This document shows positions 9,551-21,800 of a stretch of DNA of 60,881 bases, piece after piece. Within the stretch, counting starts at the first letter, position 1. Every line of letters begins with the position of its first letter. The DNA comes from Pseudomonadota bacterium (GTDB taxonomy: Bacteria; Pseudomonadota; Gammaproteobacteria; Steroidobacterales; Steroidobacteraceae): assembly GCA_021792755.1 (NCBI GenBank), contig JAJYUA010000024.1, positions 1 through 60,881 on the forward strand. Reading direction: 5' to 3'. The notes below the pieces were generated by a model. That model saw only the letters and a list, made by a program, of their open reading frames with translations, was not told the DNA's origin and made no database searches. The position numbers and the translations under genes were made by a program.

Positions 9551-10360
9551 TCAAGGAAGTGATTCGGCCGACAGCAGCCCGTCGAGCTCCCGGGGCTCGA
9601 GCGCCCGAAAGTGCCCGCGGGCGAGCGAGCGATCCAGCGCCAGCGCGCCGAGCCGAGTGCGCATCACCCGGCTGACGAGCGCGCCCTGGCGCTCGAACAA
9701 CTGCCGCGCCTCCTTGCCGCTGGCGCCTTGCACGGTGAGCGCGTACCAGCGGTTGGCAGCCTCGCCCCCGGAGCCCTCGCAGCCGAGCACCTGCAGACGC
9801 TCACCGCTGTCGAGCATGCCGGTGAGAATCCCCTGCAGTTGTGACTCGGTGAGCTCGCCACGAATCCTCACACTGAAGCCGCTGATCCAACGGCGCACGC
9901 TTCGCTGAAGCCTCCAGGCGAGCTCGCCGTCGCCGCAGATCAGCTCCAGTCCTCCGTCGATCCTCGGCATGGGGCTCACCACCACGAAGCGTCGCCCGGC
10001 ACGCCTGGGCAGGCGTGAAAACAGCGCAACCGCGTCGACCTCATCCGTCGCGGGCTTATCCAGGCTCTCGCCGCTCGAGCGATGGTAGATGAACGTGCGG
10101 CCGCCGCTTTGCGACTCGCGCTGGCGGATGAGGCGGCCATCGAGACGCACCTCGTCTGCCGGGACGACCTTCATGCCGAGCGTGGCCGGCCGGCCGTTGA
10201 CGCTCAGCCGCCCCGCCCGAATCCAGTCCTCGGCCTCGCGTCGCGAGGCGAGCCCCGCCTGCGAGAGCGCCTTCTGCAGCCGCTCAGGCGCCGCCGCCGG
10301 CTCGGTGCGGTGGGCGGCGCGGCGGCCCGAGCGACGCCTGGCCGGATCACTCGGACGCAT
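9551..10360 (-). CDS. Divergent RluB/RsuA-family pseudouridine synthase-like protein
   Basis: Has the layout of RluB: an N-terminal S4 RNA-binding domain (LQKALSQAGLASRREAEDWIRAGRLSVNG) and a C-terminal pseudouridine-synthase fold with GGEAANRWYALTV and LVSRVMRTRLG. It sits after scpA-scpB, the usual place of rluB. The catalytic region is unusual: the family GRLD-x(2)-T-x-GLLL motif reads PRIDGGLELI here, two residues shorter, although the aspartate can be aligned. The EGRNREVRRL RNA-contact motif has become GASGKEARQL. The start at 10360 overlaps scpB by 14 bases. It may be a reduced-activity or RNA-binding derivative; function as a synthase is uncertain. Confidence 0.7.
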   Translation of the reverse strand: MRPSDPARRRSGRRAAHRTEPAAAPERLQKALSQAGLASRREAEDWIRAGRLSVNGRPATLGMKVVPADEVRLDGRLIRQRESQSGGRTFIYHRSSGESLDKPATDEVDAVALFSRLPRRAGRRFVVVSPMPRIDGGLELICGDGELAWRLQRSVRRWISGFSVRIRGELTESQLQGILTGMLDSGERLQVLGCEGSGGEAANRWYALTVQGASGKEARQLFERQGALVSRVMRTRLGALALDRSLARGHFRALEPRELDGLLSAESLP

Positions 10361-11156
10361 CGTGCGAGGCGGCGAGCATCTTGCGAGCCGACGACTCCGG
10401 CGCATCGAAAGCCTCGCCCTCTCCCCTCTCCGCCGAATCCTCTCGCCCTTCGACCGACTCGCCCTCCCAGGAGTCGCTCTCGCCGCAGGCCGGCGCGGCA
10501 TCCGCCTCCTCGGAACCATCTGCGGCCTCGGAGCCATCTGCGCCTTCCGAGCCGTCCGCGGCGGCTTGCTCGGGACCGTGCGGGTCGGCCCGTCCGGCGG
10601 CGGGCAGATCGAGCTGCAGGTTCAGATCGCCCACCGCCTTCAGCTGCGAGAGCGGCGGCAGCTGATCGAGGCTCGTCAGGCCAAAATAATCGAGGAAATC
10701 GCGCGTGGTGCCGAGAAGCTCCGGACGGCCGGGGACATCGCGGTGGCCGACGACCCGTACCCAGTTGCGCTCGAGCAGCGTCTTGATGATGTTGGGATTG
10801 ACGGCGACGCCTCGCACGTCCTCGATCTCTCCGCGGGTGATCGGCTGGCGGTAGGCAATGAGGGCCAGCGTCTCGAGCAGCGCGCGCGAGTAGCGGGCCG
10901 GCCGCTCGGGCCAGAGCCGCGAGACTTCTGCGGCGAACTCGCGGCGCACCTGGATGCGTAGCCCCGAGGCGGTCTCCTTCAGCTCGATACCGCGCCCGGC
11001 GTACTCGGCGGCGAGGGCATCGGTCGCCTCGCGCAGCGCCGCCTCACTCGGGCGAGCCGACTCATCGAAGAGCTGCGCAAGCTCCTCGCGCTTGAGCGGC
11101 CGGCCGGCGGCGAGCAGTGCCGCCTCGATCACATTCCTCAGGTAAAACTCACTCAT
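10347..11156 (-). CDS. scpB: Segregation and condensation protein B
   Basis: Winged-helix (kleisin-interacting) subunit that works with ScpA and SMC in chromosome segregation. The 269-residue product starts MSEFYLRNVIEAALLAAGRP and includes LETLALIAYRQPITRGEIEDVRGV and GRPELLGTTRDFLDYFGL, the two core winged-helix segments. After about residue 185 it has an acidic, low-complexity tail with imperfect ADGSE repeats, absent from short ScpB proteins. The start at 11156 overlaps the scpA stop by eight bases, so translation is probably coupled. Confidence 0.92.
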   Translation of the reverse strand: MSEFYLRNVIEAALLAAGRPLKREELAQLFDESARPSEAALREATDALAAEYAGRGIELKETASGLRIQVRREFAAEVSRLWPERPARYSRALLETLALIAYRQPITRGEIEDVRGVAVNPNIIKTLLERNWVRVVGHRDVPGRPELLGTTRDFLDYFGLTSLDQLPPLSQLKAVGDLNLQLDLPAAGRADPHGPEQAAADGSEGADGSEAADGSEEADAAPACGESDSWEGESVEGREDSAERGEGEAFDAPESSARKMLAASHDASE

Positions 11157-12210
11157 CGGACGTCTCTTGGGGAAAATGACTCGGCTCATCCCGAGCCTCG
11201 CCCCCGGGGGGCTGCGGCCGTGCCGCGTCAAAAACTGGCTCCGGTAATGCTTCCGTCGCAGGCTCATCGCCGGGCGGCTCGCCCGGCGATGAGCTGTCTT
11301 CGGCCTGCGACCCGGTATTGTCGGCGACGAGATGCAGGCCGCGCCCGCGCCCCCCCGCCCGCACGTGCAGTGGAGCGTAGGGCTGTGCTTGCACGATGTC
11401 GATCAGTCCCTCGCGCACCAGCTCGAGGATGGCCATGAAGGTGACCGCCACCCCCATGCGCCCCTCCTCGGGCTTGAACAGGCGAGTGAACTCCACGAAG
11501 CTCGACTGCTCGAGCGAGGTGAGAATGTTGCCCATGCGCTCGCGCACCGACAGCACCTCACGCTGGATGTGATGGTGCGCAAACATCTGCGCGCGCACCA
11601 CCACTTCCTGGAACGCGACCAGCATTTCCTTGAGCGTGATCTGCGGCAGCGCCCGCACCACCTGGCGGTCCTTGAGCTCCGCCGTGCCGGTCCAGTGGTC
11701 ACGCTCGAGTCTCGGTAGCGCATCGAGGTCCTCCGCCGCGCGCTTGAAGCGCTCGTACTCCTGCAGCCGCCGTACCAGCTCCGCTCGCGGGTCCTCCTCC
11801 ACGCCCTCTCCGGAAGGCTTCGGTCGCGGCAGCAGCATGCGGGACTTGATCTCCGCGAGCGTCGCGGCCATGACGAGGTACTCGCCAGCAAGCTCGAGCT
11901 GCAGCTCCTGCATCAGCTCGATGTAGCGCATGTACTGCCGAGTGATCTCGGCGAGCGGGATATCCAGGATGTCGAGGTTCTGCCGGCGGATGAGATACAG
12001 CAGCAGATCGAGCGGCCCTTCGAAGGCCTCCAGGAACACCTCGAGCGCCTGCGGCGGGATGTACAGGTCGCGCGGCAGCACCGTGACCGGCTCGCCGTTG
12101 ACGACGGCGAACGGCATCTCCACCTGCTCCGGCCCGCTCTTGCGCTCATCCGGCTGCTGCGAGGGATCCTCGACATCAGGTACGATCGACAGCTCGGGCT
12201 TGGGATCCAT
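11149..12210 (-). CDS. scpA: Segregation and condensation protein A (kleisin)
   Basis: Kleisin that bridges SMC heads in the condensin complex. The 353-residue product has a variable 45-residue N-terminus, then the family core AFEGPLDLLLYLIRRQNLDILDIPLAEITRQY at about residues 62-93, LVMAATLAEIKSRMLLP, and a C-terminal winged helix (FMAILELVREGLIDI). The last 65 residues are acidic and proline-rich, so the protein is longer than the 250-300 typical of the family. It lies eight bases after trpS and overlaps scpB. The gene for its partner smc is about 6.6 kb away in this window. Confidence 0.93.
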   Translation of the reverse strand: MDPKPELSIVPDVEDPSQQPDERKSGPEQVEMPFAVVNGEPVTVLPRDLYIPPQALEVFLEAFEGPLDLLLYLIRRQNLDILDIPLAEITRQYMRYIELMQELQLELAGEYLVMAATLAEIKSRMLLPRPKPSGEGVEEDPRAELVRRLQEYERFKRAAEDLDALPRLERDHWTGTAELKDRQVVRALPQITLKEMLVAFQEVVVRAQMFAHHHIQREVLSVRERMGNILTSLEQSSFVEFTRLFKPEEGRMGVAVTFMAILELVREGLIDIVQAQPYAPLHVRAGGRGRGLHLVADNTGSQAEDSSSPGEPPGDEPATEALPEPVFDAARPQPPGGEARDEPSHFPQETSDE

Positions 12211-12218
12211 GGCGGGGC

Positions 12219-13433
12219 TCAGTCGCTACGCAGGTGCATGGCCCGGCGCACCTCTTCCAGCGTCGCGCGCGCAGCGTCGCGCGCCTTCTCCGAGCCCTCG
12301 GCCACGATGTCACGCAGCAGCTCGGGGTTCTCGATGTACTCCTGCGCGCGGCGCCGCATCTCGGTGACTTCCGCGACGACCTTCTCGATGACCGGCTGCT
12401 TGCACTCCAGGCAGCCGATGCCCGCCGAGCGACAGCCCTCCGCCACCCATTTGCGCGTGTCCTCGCCGCAGTAGATCTTGTGCAGGTCCCACACCGGACA
12501 GCGCTCGGGCTCGCCCGGATCGGTGCGCCGCGCACGCGCCGGATCCGTCTTCATGGCCCGAAGCTTGCGCTCGACCGACTGCGGGTCTTCACGCAGCTCG
12601 ATGGTGTTGCCGTAGGACTTGGACATCTTGCGCCCGTCGAGCCCTGGGACCTTGGGCGTCTCGGTGAGCAGTGCCTGGGGCTCGGGCAGGATGGTGATAC
12701 CGGTGCCCTCCAGATAGCCGAGCAAGCGGTCGCGGTCGGCCACGGTCAGGCGGTTGTTGCTGTGCACAAGCGCGCGGCCGCGCTCGAGGGCCTGCTGGTC
12801 GCCGGCCTCCTGAAACTTGCGCCGCAGCTGCCGATAGAGCGTGGTATTGCGCCCGCCAAGGCTCTTGATGGCGCGCTCGACCTTCTCCTCGAAGTCGAGC
12901 TCGCGGCCGTAGAGGTGGTTGAAACGACGCGCGGTCTCGCGTGTGAGCTCCACATGCGCCACCTGATCCTCCCCCACGGGCACGTGCTGCGCCCGGTAGA
13001 TGAGGATGTCGGCGCTTTGCAACAGCGGGTAGCCCAGGAATCCATAGGTCGCCAGATCCTTGTCCTTGATCTGCTCCTGCTGGTCCTTGTAGCTCGGCAC
13101 CCGCTCAAGCCAGCCTAGCGGGGTGATCATGGACAGCAGCAGGTGCAGCTCGGCGTGCTCGGGCACGTGTGATTGGACGAACAGCGTCGCCACCCCGGGA
13201 TTGAGACCCGCCGCCAGCCAGTCGATCAGCACCTCGTGCACGAACTCCGGCAGCCGGGCGGTGTCCTCGTAGCCGGTGGTCAGCATGTGCCAGTCGGCGA
13301 TGAAGAAGAAGCACTCATGCTCGTACTGCAGGCGCACCCAGTTGCGAAGCGCTCCGTGGTAATTGCCCAGGTGCAGCCGGCCCGTCGGCCGCATGCCGGA
13401 GAGGACGCGGCCGCCGGGGTGAGGTGTGCTCAT
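12219..13433 (-). CDS. trpS: Tryptophan--tRNA ligase
   Basis: Class I aminoacyl-tRNA synthetase charging tRNA-Trp. Of 404 residues, the HIGH-type motif is GRLHLGNYHG near residue 20 and the KMSKS loop is RKMSKSYGN. The LLQSADILIYRAQHVPVGEDQ segment is diagnostic of TrpRS. It is the long form, with an insertion before KMSKS compared with the 334-residue E. coli enzyme. The start at 13433 is the first ATG before the conserved region; the longer frame upstream is low-complexity. It is followed closely by scpA. Confidence 0.95.
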   Translation of the reverse strand: MSTPHPGGRVLSGMRPTGRLHLGNYHGALRNWVRLQYEHECFFFIADWHMLTTGYEDTARLPEFVHEVLIDWLAAGLNPGVATLFVQSHVPEHAELHLLLSMITPLGWLERVPSYKDQQEQIKDKDLATYGFLGYPLLQSADILIYRAQHVPVGEDQVAHVELTRETARRFNHLYGRELDFEEKVERAIKSLGGRNTTLYRQLRRKFQEAGDQQALERGRALVHSNNRLTVADRDRLLGYLEGTGITILPEPQALLTETPKVPGLDGRKMSKSYGNTIELREDPQSVERKLRAMKTDPARARRTDPGEPERCPVWDLHKIYCGEDTRKWVAEGCRSAGIGCLECKQPVIEKVVAEVTEMRRRAQEYIENPELLRDIVAEGSEKARDAARATLEEVRRAMHLRSD

Positions 13434-13540
13434 CGAAGCTGTTCTCGCATTCCTAAACTGCCAGTATACCGTGTTCGCCCCCTCCCCCCAGGGCGCGGTA
13501 GCGACGAACGACGACCCTGGAGGCGGCGGGCCGGACCCGC

Positions 13541-14191
13541 TCACCCGGGATGAGTGCTCGCAGGACGGGCGGCCGTGATTGCGGCTAACGGCCCCTTCCC
13601 CACGCGGACGACGACCGCCGGCGTCACGGACAAGTCCACCACCGTGGTCGGCTCCACACCGCAATCCCCCCCATCGAGCACCGCATCGATCTCGTTCTCG
13701 AGGCGCTGCTGGATCTCTCGCCCCGAGGTGAGCGGAGTCGGCTCATCCGGCAGCAGCAGCGTGCTGCTCATGAGCGGCTCGCCGAGCTCCTTGAGCAGCA
13801 GCCGCGGCACCGGGTGATCCGGGATGCGCACTCCGATGGTGCGCCGCCGCTCGTGCTGCAGCCGCCGGGGCGTCTCGCGCGTCGCCTTGAGCAGAAAGGT
13901 GTACGGCCCCGGCAGGCAGCTGCGCAGCATCCGAAATTGCCAGGTCTCGATCCGGGCGAACCGTCCGACCTCGGCGAGGTCCGCGCAAACCAGGGTGAAA
14001 TGATGGTGCCGGTCCGCGCGGCGGATGCGCCGCACCCGCTCGATTGCTTGTGGCTCGCCCAGGTGCCAGCCGAGCGCATAGCACGAGTCGGTGGGGTAGG
14101 CGATGATGCCGCCGCCGCGCACGATGTCGGCCGCGATGCGGATCAGGCGGGCCTGCGGCGTGACGGGATGCAGCTCGAGGTATTGGCTCAT
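13541..14191 (-). CDS. Sua5/YciO/YrdC-family protein (YciO type)
   Basis: Member of the threonylcarbamoyl-AMP synthase superfamily. The 216-residue product has the nucleotide-binding YPTDSCYALGWHL motif, a KxR-like region RRIRRADRHHHFTLVCADL, LPGPYTFLLKAT, RRTIGVRIPDHP and STVVDLS-like TTVVDLSVTPAVVVRVG. It resembles YciO more than YrdC/Sua5 in length and in PTDSCYALG. True TC-AMP synthase activity cannot be assumed for YciO proteins. Its ribosome-binding site is inside a perfect hairpin (see the separate regulatory feature). It is divergent from bolA. Confidence 0.85.
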   Translation of the reverse strand: MSQYLELHPVTPQARLIRIAADIVRGGGIIAYPTDSCYALGWHLGEPQAIERVRRIRRADRHHHFTLVCADLAEVGRFARIETWQFRMLRSCLPGPYTFLLKATRETPRRLQHERRRTIGVRIPDHPVPRLLLKELGEPLMSSTLLLPDEPTPLTSGREIQQRLENEIDAVLDGGDCGVEPTTVVDLSVTPAVVVRVGKGPLAAITAARPASTHPG

Positions 14192-14216
14192 GTGCTCCTC
14201 CGCTCCGGGAGGAGCA
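14189..14216 (-). promoter_or_regulatory. Hairpin sequestering the ribosome-binding site of the YciO-family gene
   Basis: On the minus strand the mRNA reads TGCTCCTCC, a six-base loop CGGAGC, then GGAGGAGCA, one base, and the ATG. The stem is nine perfect base pairs (14193-14201 with 14208-14216), and its 3' arm is the Shine-Dalgarno sequence GGAGGAG itself. Such an arrangement would hold translation down until the stem opens, as in RNA thermometers or protein-controlled operators. This is a structural prediction only. Confidence 0.6.
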
Positions 14217-14268
14217 CGAGTGCGATATCATACGCAACCTTGAACAGCACCTGCGACCGCCGCGGCGG

Positions 14269-14562
14269 ATGAGCGCCACACCCAAAATCACGATCAACGA
14301 GATCCGCACCGCCTTGGAGCGTGCCTTCTCGCCGCTGTCGCTCGAAGTCCTCGACGACAGCGCCCGGCACGCCGGTCACGCGGGAGCCGGGTCCGGAGGA
14401 CATTTCCGCGTAGCGCTGGTATCGCACTCCTTCGCCGGCCGGCCGCCGCTCGAGCGGCACCGCATGGTCTACCAGGCGCTCGCGCCCCTGATGGGGAGCG
14501 CAATCCACGCGCTCAACATCTCCGCCACCGCTCCGCTGAATGCGCAGCGGCTCGCACCCTGA
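14269..14562 (+). CDS. BolA-family protein
   Basis: A 97-residue BolA/IbaG-like protein. The family core is visible: IRTALERAFSPLSLEVLDDSARHAGHAGAG, then GGHFRVALVSHSFAGRPPLERHRMVYQALAPLM and HALNISATAP, including the conserved VSxxFxGxxxxxRHRxVYxxL pattern with the FxGxxxVxRHR-type histidine. BolA proteins partner with monothiol glutaredoxins in Fe-S handling and affect cell shape and biofilm. Followed by a parvulin lipoprotein on the same strand, 65 bases downstream. Confidence 0.9.
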   Translation: MSATPKITINEIRTALERAFSPLSLEVLDDSARHAGHAGAGSGGHFRVALVSHSFAGRPPLERHRMVYQALAPLMGSAIHALNISATAPLNAQRLAP

Positions 14563-14627
14563 CGGCCTGCCGGCACCGGCCGGCCGACCTTTAGTCCTTT
14601 GCCCCACCACAACCGAACGAGCCTCTC

Positions 14628-15521
14628 ATGAAGCAACTCAGGATCCTCTGCCTCGTGTGCGCCCTGGCGACCCTGGCCGCCTGCCATCCCCAATCCTCCG
14701 CGCCGGGCAAGCCCTCCACCTCAGTGGTGGCCACGGTCAACGGCACCCCGATCAGCCAGGACTTCTACGAGTTCTACATCAAGGGGATCACCGGCGGCCG
14801 CGACTCGAGCGCCCTCACCCCGCGCCAGCGCGCCATGGTGCTCGACAGCCTGATCCGCGCGGAAGCGGTGGCGCAGCAGGCGACGAAGGAAGGGCTGCAG
14901 AAGCAGCCGAGCACCGCATCCCTTCTCAGGCTCTCTCGCCTGCACATCCTCGAGCAGGCGGCCTCGGACAAATTCCTCGCCGGCAAGGCGCCGAGCGAGG
15001 CGCAGCTGCAGGCCGAATACAACGCCGAAGTGGCGCAGATGCCGAAGACCGAGTACCACGCCGAGCACATCCTGGTGAAGAGCAAGACGCTCGCCGAGAA
15101 GATCATCCAGGACCTCGAGCACGGCGGGAACTTCGCCAAGCTCGCCAAGAAGTACTCGATCGACCCCTCCAAGGCCAACGGCGGGGATCTCGGCTGGTTC
15201 ACGCTCAATCACATGGTCAAGCCCTTCTCCGACGCCGTCGCCCGGCTGAAGGTCGGCGCGTACACCCGCACGCCGGTGCACACGCAGTACGGCTGGCACG
15301 TCATCAAGCTGCTCGGCACCAGGCCGCTCACTCCGCCACCGTTTGACCAGGTCAAGGAGCGCTTGGTGCAGATCGTCGAGGCCAAGCGGTTCCGTGCCTA
15401 CACCGACACGCTGATCGGCAAGGACAAGGTCATGACCTATCTCGACACCCAGACCGACCAGCTGACCAACGGTCGGTCCGGCCCGCCGGCCGTTCCGGCC
15501 GCGCCGGCCAGCGCGGACTGA
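14628..15521 (+). CDS. Parvulin-type peptidyl-prolyl isomerase, lipoprotein
   Basis: A 297-residue periplasmic folding factor. The N-terminus is a lipoprotein signal (ILCLVCALATLAAC, lipobox LAAC with Cys19). Residues 35-130 form a SurA/PrsA-like chaperone segment (VVATVNGTPISQDFYEFYI). The rotamase domain follows: YHAEHILVKSKTLAEKII, FAKLAKKYSIDPSKANGGDLGWF and TPVHTQYGWHVIKLLG. Anchored in the outer or inner membrane by the lipid, it should assist secreted protein folding. A strong terminator follows directly. Confidence 0.9.
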   Translation: MKQLRILCLVCALATLAACHPQSSAPGKPSTSVVATVNGTPISQDFYEFYIKGITGGRDSSALTPRQRAMVLDSLIRAEAVAQQATKEGLQKQPSTASLLRLSRLHILEQAASDKFLAGKAPSEAQLQAEYNAEVAQMPKTEYHAEHILVKSKTLAEKIIQDLEHGGNFAKLAKKYSIDPSKANGGDLGWFTLNHMVKPFSDAVARLKVGAYTRTPVHTQYGWHVIKLLGTRPLTPPPFDQVKERLVQIVEAKRFRAYTDTLIGKDKVMTYLDTQTDQLTNGRSGPPAVPAAPASAD

Positions 15522-15544
15522 TTCGAGCGCCGCTGTCGGACGAG

Positions 15545-18793
<3,249 letters not shown>

Positions 18794-18810
18794 GGCGAGC
18801 CCCCAGAGCG

Positions 18811-21800
18811 TCAAACCGCGGCCAGCCGAACCGCCTCGTCCACATCCACGGCCACGAGCCGCGAGACACCCGCCTCGTGCATGGTCACGCCGAGCAGCTG
18901 CGCCGCGAGCTCCATGGTGGTCTTGCTGTGGGTGATGAAGATGAACTGCACCCGTTGCGACATCTCGCGCACGATGTCGCAGAAGCGCCCGATGTTGGCC
19001 TCATCGAGCGGCGCATCCACCTCATCGAGCAGGCAGAACGGCGCAGGGTTCAGATCGAAGATCGAGAACACCAGCGCGACGGCGGTGAGCGCCTTCTCCC
19101 CGCCCGAGAGCAGGTGAATGGTGCTGTTTTTCTTCCCCGGCGGGCGGGCCATCACCGCCACGCCGGCATTGAGCACATCCTCGCCCACCAGCTCCAGATA
19201 CGCGTGCCCGCCGCCGAACAGGCGCGGGAACTTCTCCTTCAGGCCGGCGTTGATCTTCTCGAAGGTATCCTCGAAGCGGCTGCGCGTCTCCTTGTCGATC
19301 CGCCGCATCGCCTCCTCCAGCGTCTCGAGCGCCGAGGTCAGATCGGTGAACTGCCGGTCGAGGTACTCCTTGCGCTCGGTCTGTTCGGTCAGCTCATCGA
19401 TGGCCGCCAAGTTCACCTGGCCGAGCCTCTCGATGCCGGCGCGAACCTGGGCGAGGTTATCTTCCCAGGCGGCTACCTGGGCGTCGGCGGGCAGGCGCTC
19501 CTGAACCGCCTCGAGCGTCAGGCGCGTCTCGATGAGCTGCTCGAGCAGCCCCTCGCGCCGGATGCGGCTCTCCCGGGCCGCGAGCCGTGCCGCCTCCATC
19601 GCCGCGCGCGCGTGCTCGACCTGCCGCTCCGCCTGCGTGCGCTGCTCCTCGAGGGCCAGCTGGGCCATGTCGACCTCCTCCAACGCCGCACGCGCCGCGG
19701 CGAGATCATCTTCCACCGTCAGGCGTTGGGAAAGCGTGTCCTCGAGTCGCCTCTCGAGCTCGACGATCGGCGCATCGCCGCCGGCAAGCTCCGCTTCCAG
19801 CTCCTCGCGCCGCCGCACGACGTGGGCGCGCTGCTCGCCCATGCGCGCGAGACTCAAGCCGATCGAAGTCTGCGCCGAGCGCCGCGCCTCGACCCGGATC
19901 AACAGGTCGCGGGCCGCAACCTGAGCCGCCTGCGCACGCGAGCGCGCCGCAGCAAGCGCCTCCCGGCGCACGTCGCGCTCCTCCTCGAGCGCTTCGCGCT
20001 GGGCGTTGAGCTCGCAGACCCGCATCGATCCCTGCTCGAGCGCCTCGCGCCCCCGGCACACCGCCTCCTTCGCGGCGGCGATCTCCCGGGAGAGTTCCTC
20101 ACGTTCCTCGTCGATGCGGACGCGGCGCTGCATCGTTTGCTCGGCCCGCGCGCGCGCCGCCTGCAGCCGTCCGGTCAGCTCGGCGTGACGCCGATGTGCA
20201 TCCTGAATGTCCGCTTGCGCGCCGTCGCGCGCGACTTCGGCCCGGGCAAGCGCATCACGCACTTGCGCCAGGCGCGTCTCGGCGATGCGCACGCGATCCT
20301 CGGCGGCCGCGGCCGCCGCGCGCAGGCTCTTCAGGCGATGCTCGCGCTCGATGATGCCGGAATGCGGGTCGACGCCGCGACTGACGCGCAGCCAGCGGCT
20401 GCCGAGCCACTCGCCGGTGCGGGTGATGAGCGACTGTCCGGGCTCGAGCGTCGCTCGAACTTGCAACGCCTCGGCCAGCGAATCCGCGACGCGCACGCCG
20501 GCCAGTTGCGCCAGGGCAGCAGCGGGTCCCGACACCTTGCGGGCCAGGGTATCACCCACGGCAGAGGTGCAGATGGCGCTGTCCTCAACCAGCGTCAGCC
20601 GTCCCTCGGCGAGCCGCTCGAGCGGACCGGCAAGCGCATCGAGACCCTCGACACACACCGCCTCCAGGTAATCCCCCAGGGCGGTCTCGACCGCGCGCTC
20701 CCAGCCGGGCTCGACCGCAAGGCGCTCGGCGAGCCGCGGACGCCCGGCAAGGCCGGCGCCGGTGAGCCATTCGCTCGCCTCTCCGGTACTCGCCGAGAGC
20801 GCGGCCGTTTGCACGGCCTCGAGCGAGGTGCACTCGGCGCGGCAGTGCTCGCGCGCGGCGCGAGCCTCCTCGAGCTCCTTCTCCGCGGCAAGCTGTCCGG
20901 CGCGCGCACCCTGCACTTGCTCGACGACAAGCCGCAGGTTCTGCGCGAGTGTCTCACCGGCGAGGCGCGCCTCGGACTCCTCGCCCGCAAGCAGATCGAG
21001 TTGCTCGCTCAGATCCTGAGCGGCGAGCGAGTCGCGCTCGAGGGCGAGCCGCTCGGCCTGCGCTTCGAGGCGCCGCAGCTGATTCTCGAGCTGCTCGATG
21101 CGCGCCCGCTCGACCTGAGTCGTGCGCTCGGCGCTGCCGAGCGCACCGTTCAACCCTTCCCAGCGCTCCTGCCAGGCGGCGAGCTCCCCCTCGCTCGTCT
21201 CGAGCGCCTGCGCCATCGCCTGCTCGGCCCGCCGGGCGTCCTCGAGCTGCGGCAGCGAGGCACCGAGATCCTCGCGGACGGCGGCGAGTTCGCGCTCGTC
21301 GCGCTCGATGTGCGCCCCGATCTCGGCCAGCGTCGAGCTCGCCTGGGCGAGATCGGCGCGCTGGCGCTCGCGCAGCTGCCGAGTATGTTGGATCGCTTGC
21401 TCGAGACGGGAGATCTCCGAGCCGATCTCGTAATGGCGAGCCTGCACGGCGGAGAGCCGTTCGGCGCGGGCGGCGTGCTGCGCACGCCGGCTCTCGAGGG
21501 CCGCCTCGGCCGCCCGCTGATCGGCGAGCGCCGACTGCATCTGCAGCTCGCCCTGGCGGGTGGCGCTATCGTGCACCTCGGCGCCGCTGTCGAGCTCGCG
21601 TATGCGCAGCGCCAACAACTCCGCGGTCACGCGCCGCTCCTCGTCCTTCAGCCCCTGATAGCGCCGCGCGGTCGCCGCCTGGCGCTGCAGGTGGCGGATC
21701 TGCTTCTCGACCTCGTCACGCACGTCCTGCAGCCGCTCGAGGTTCTCGCGCGTATCGGCGATGCGGCTCTCGGTCTCTCGCCGACGCTCCTTGTAGCGGG

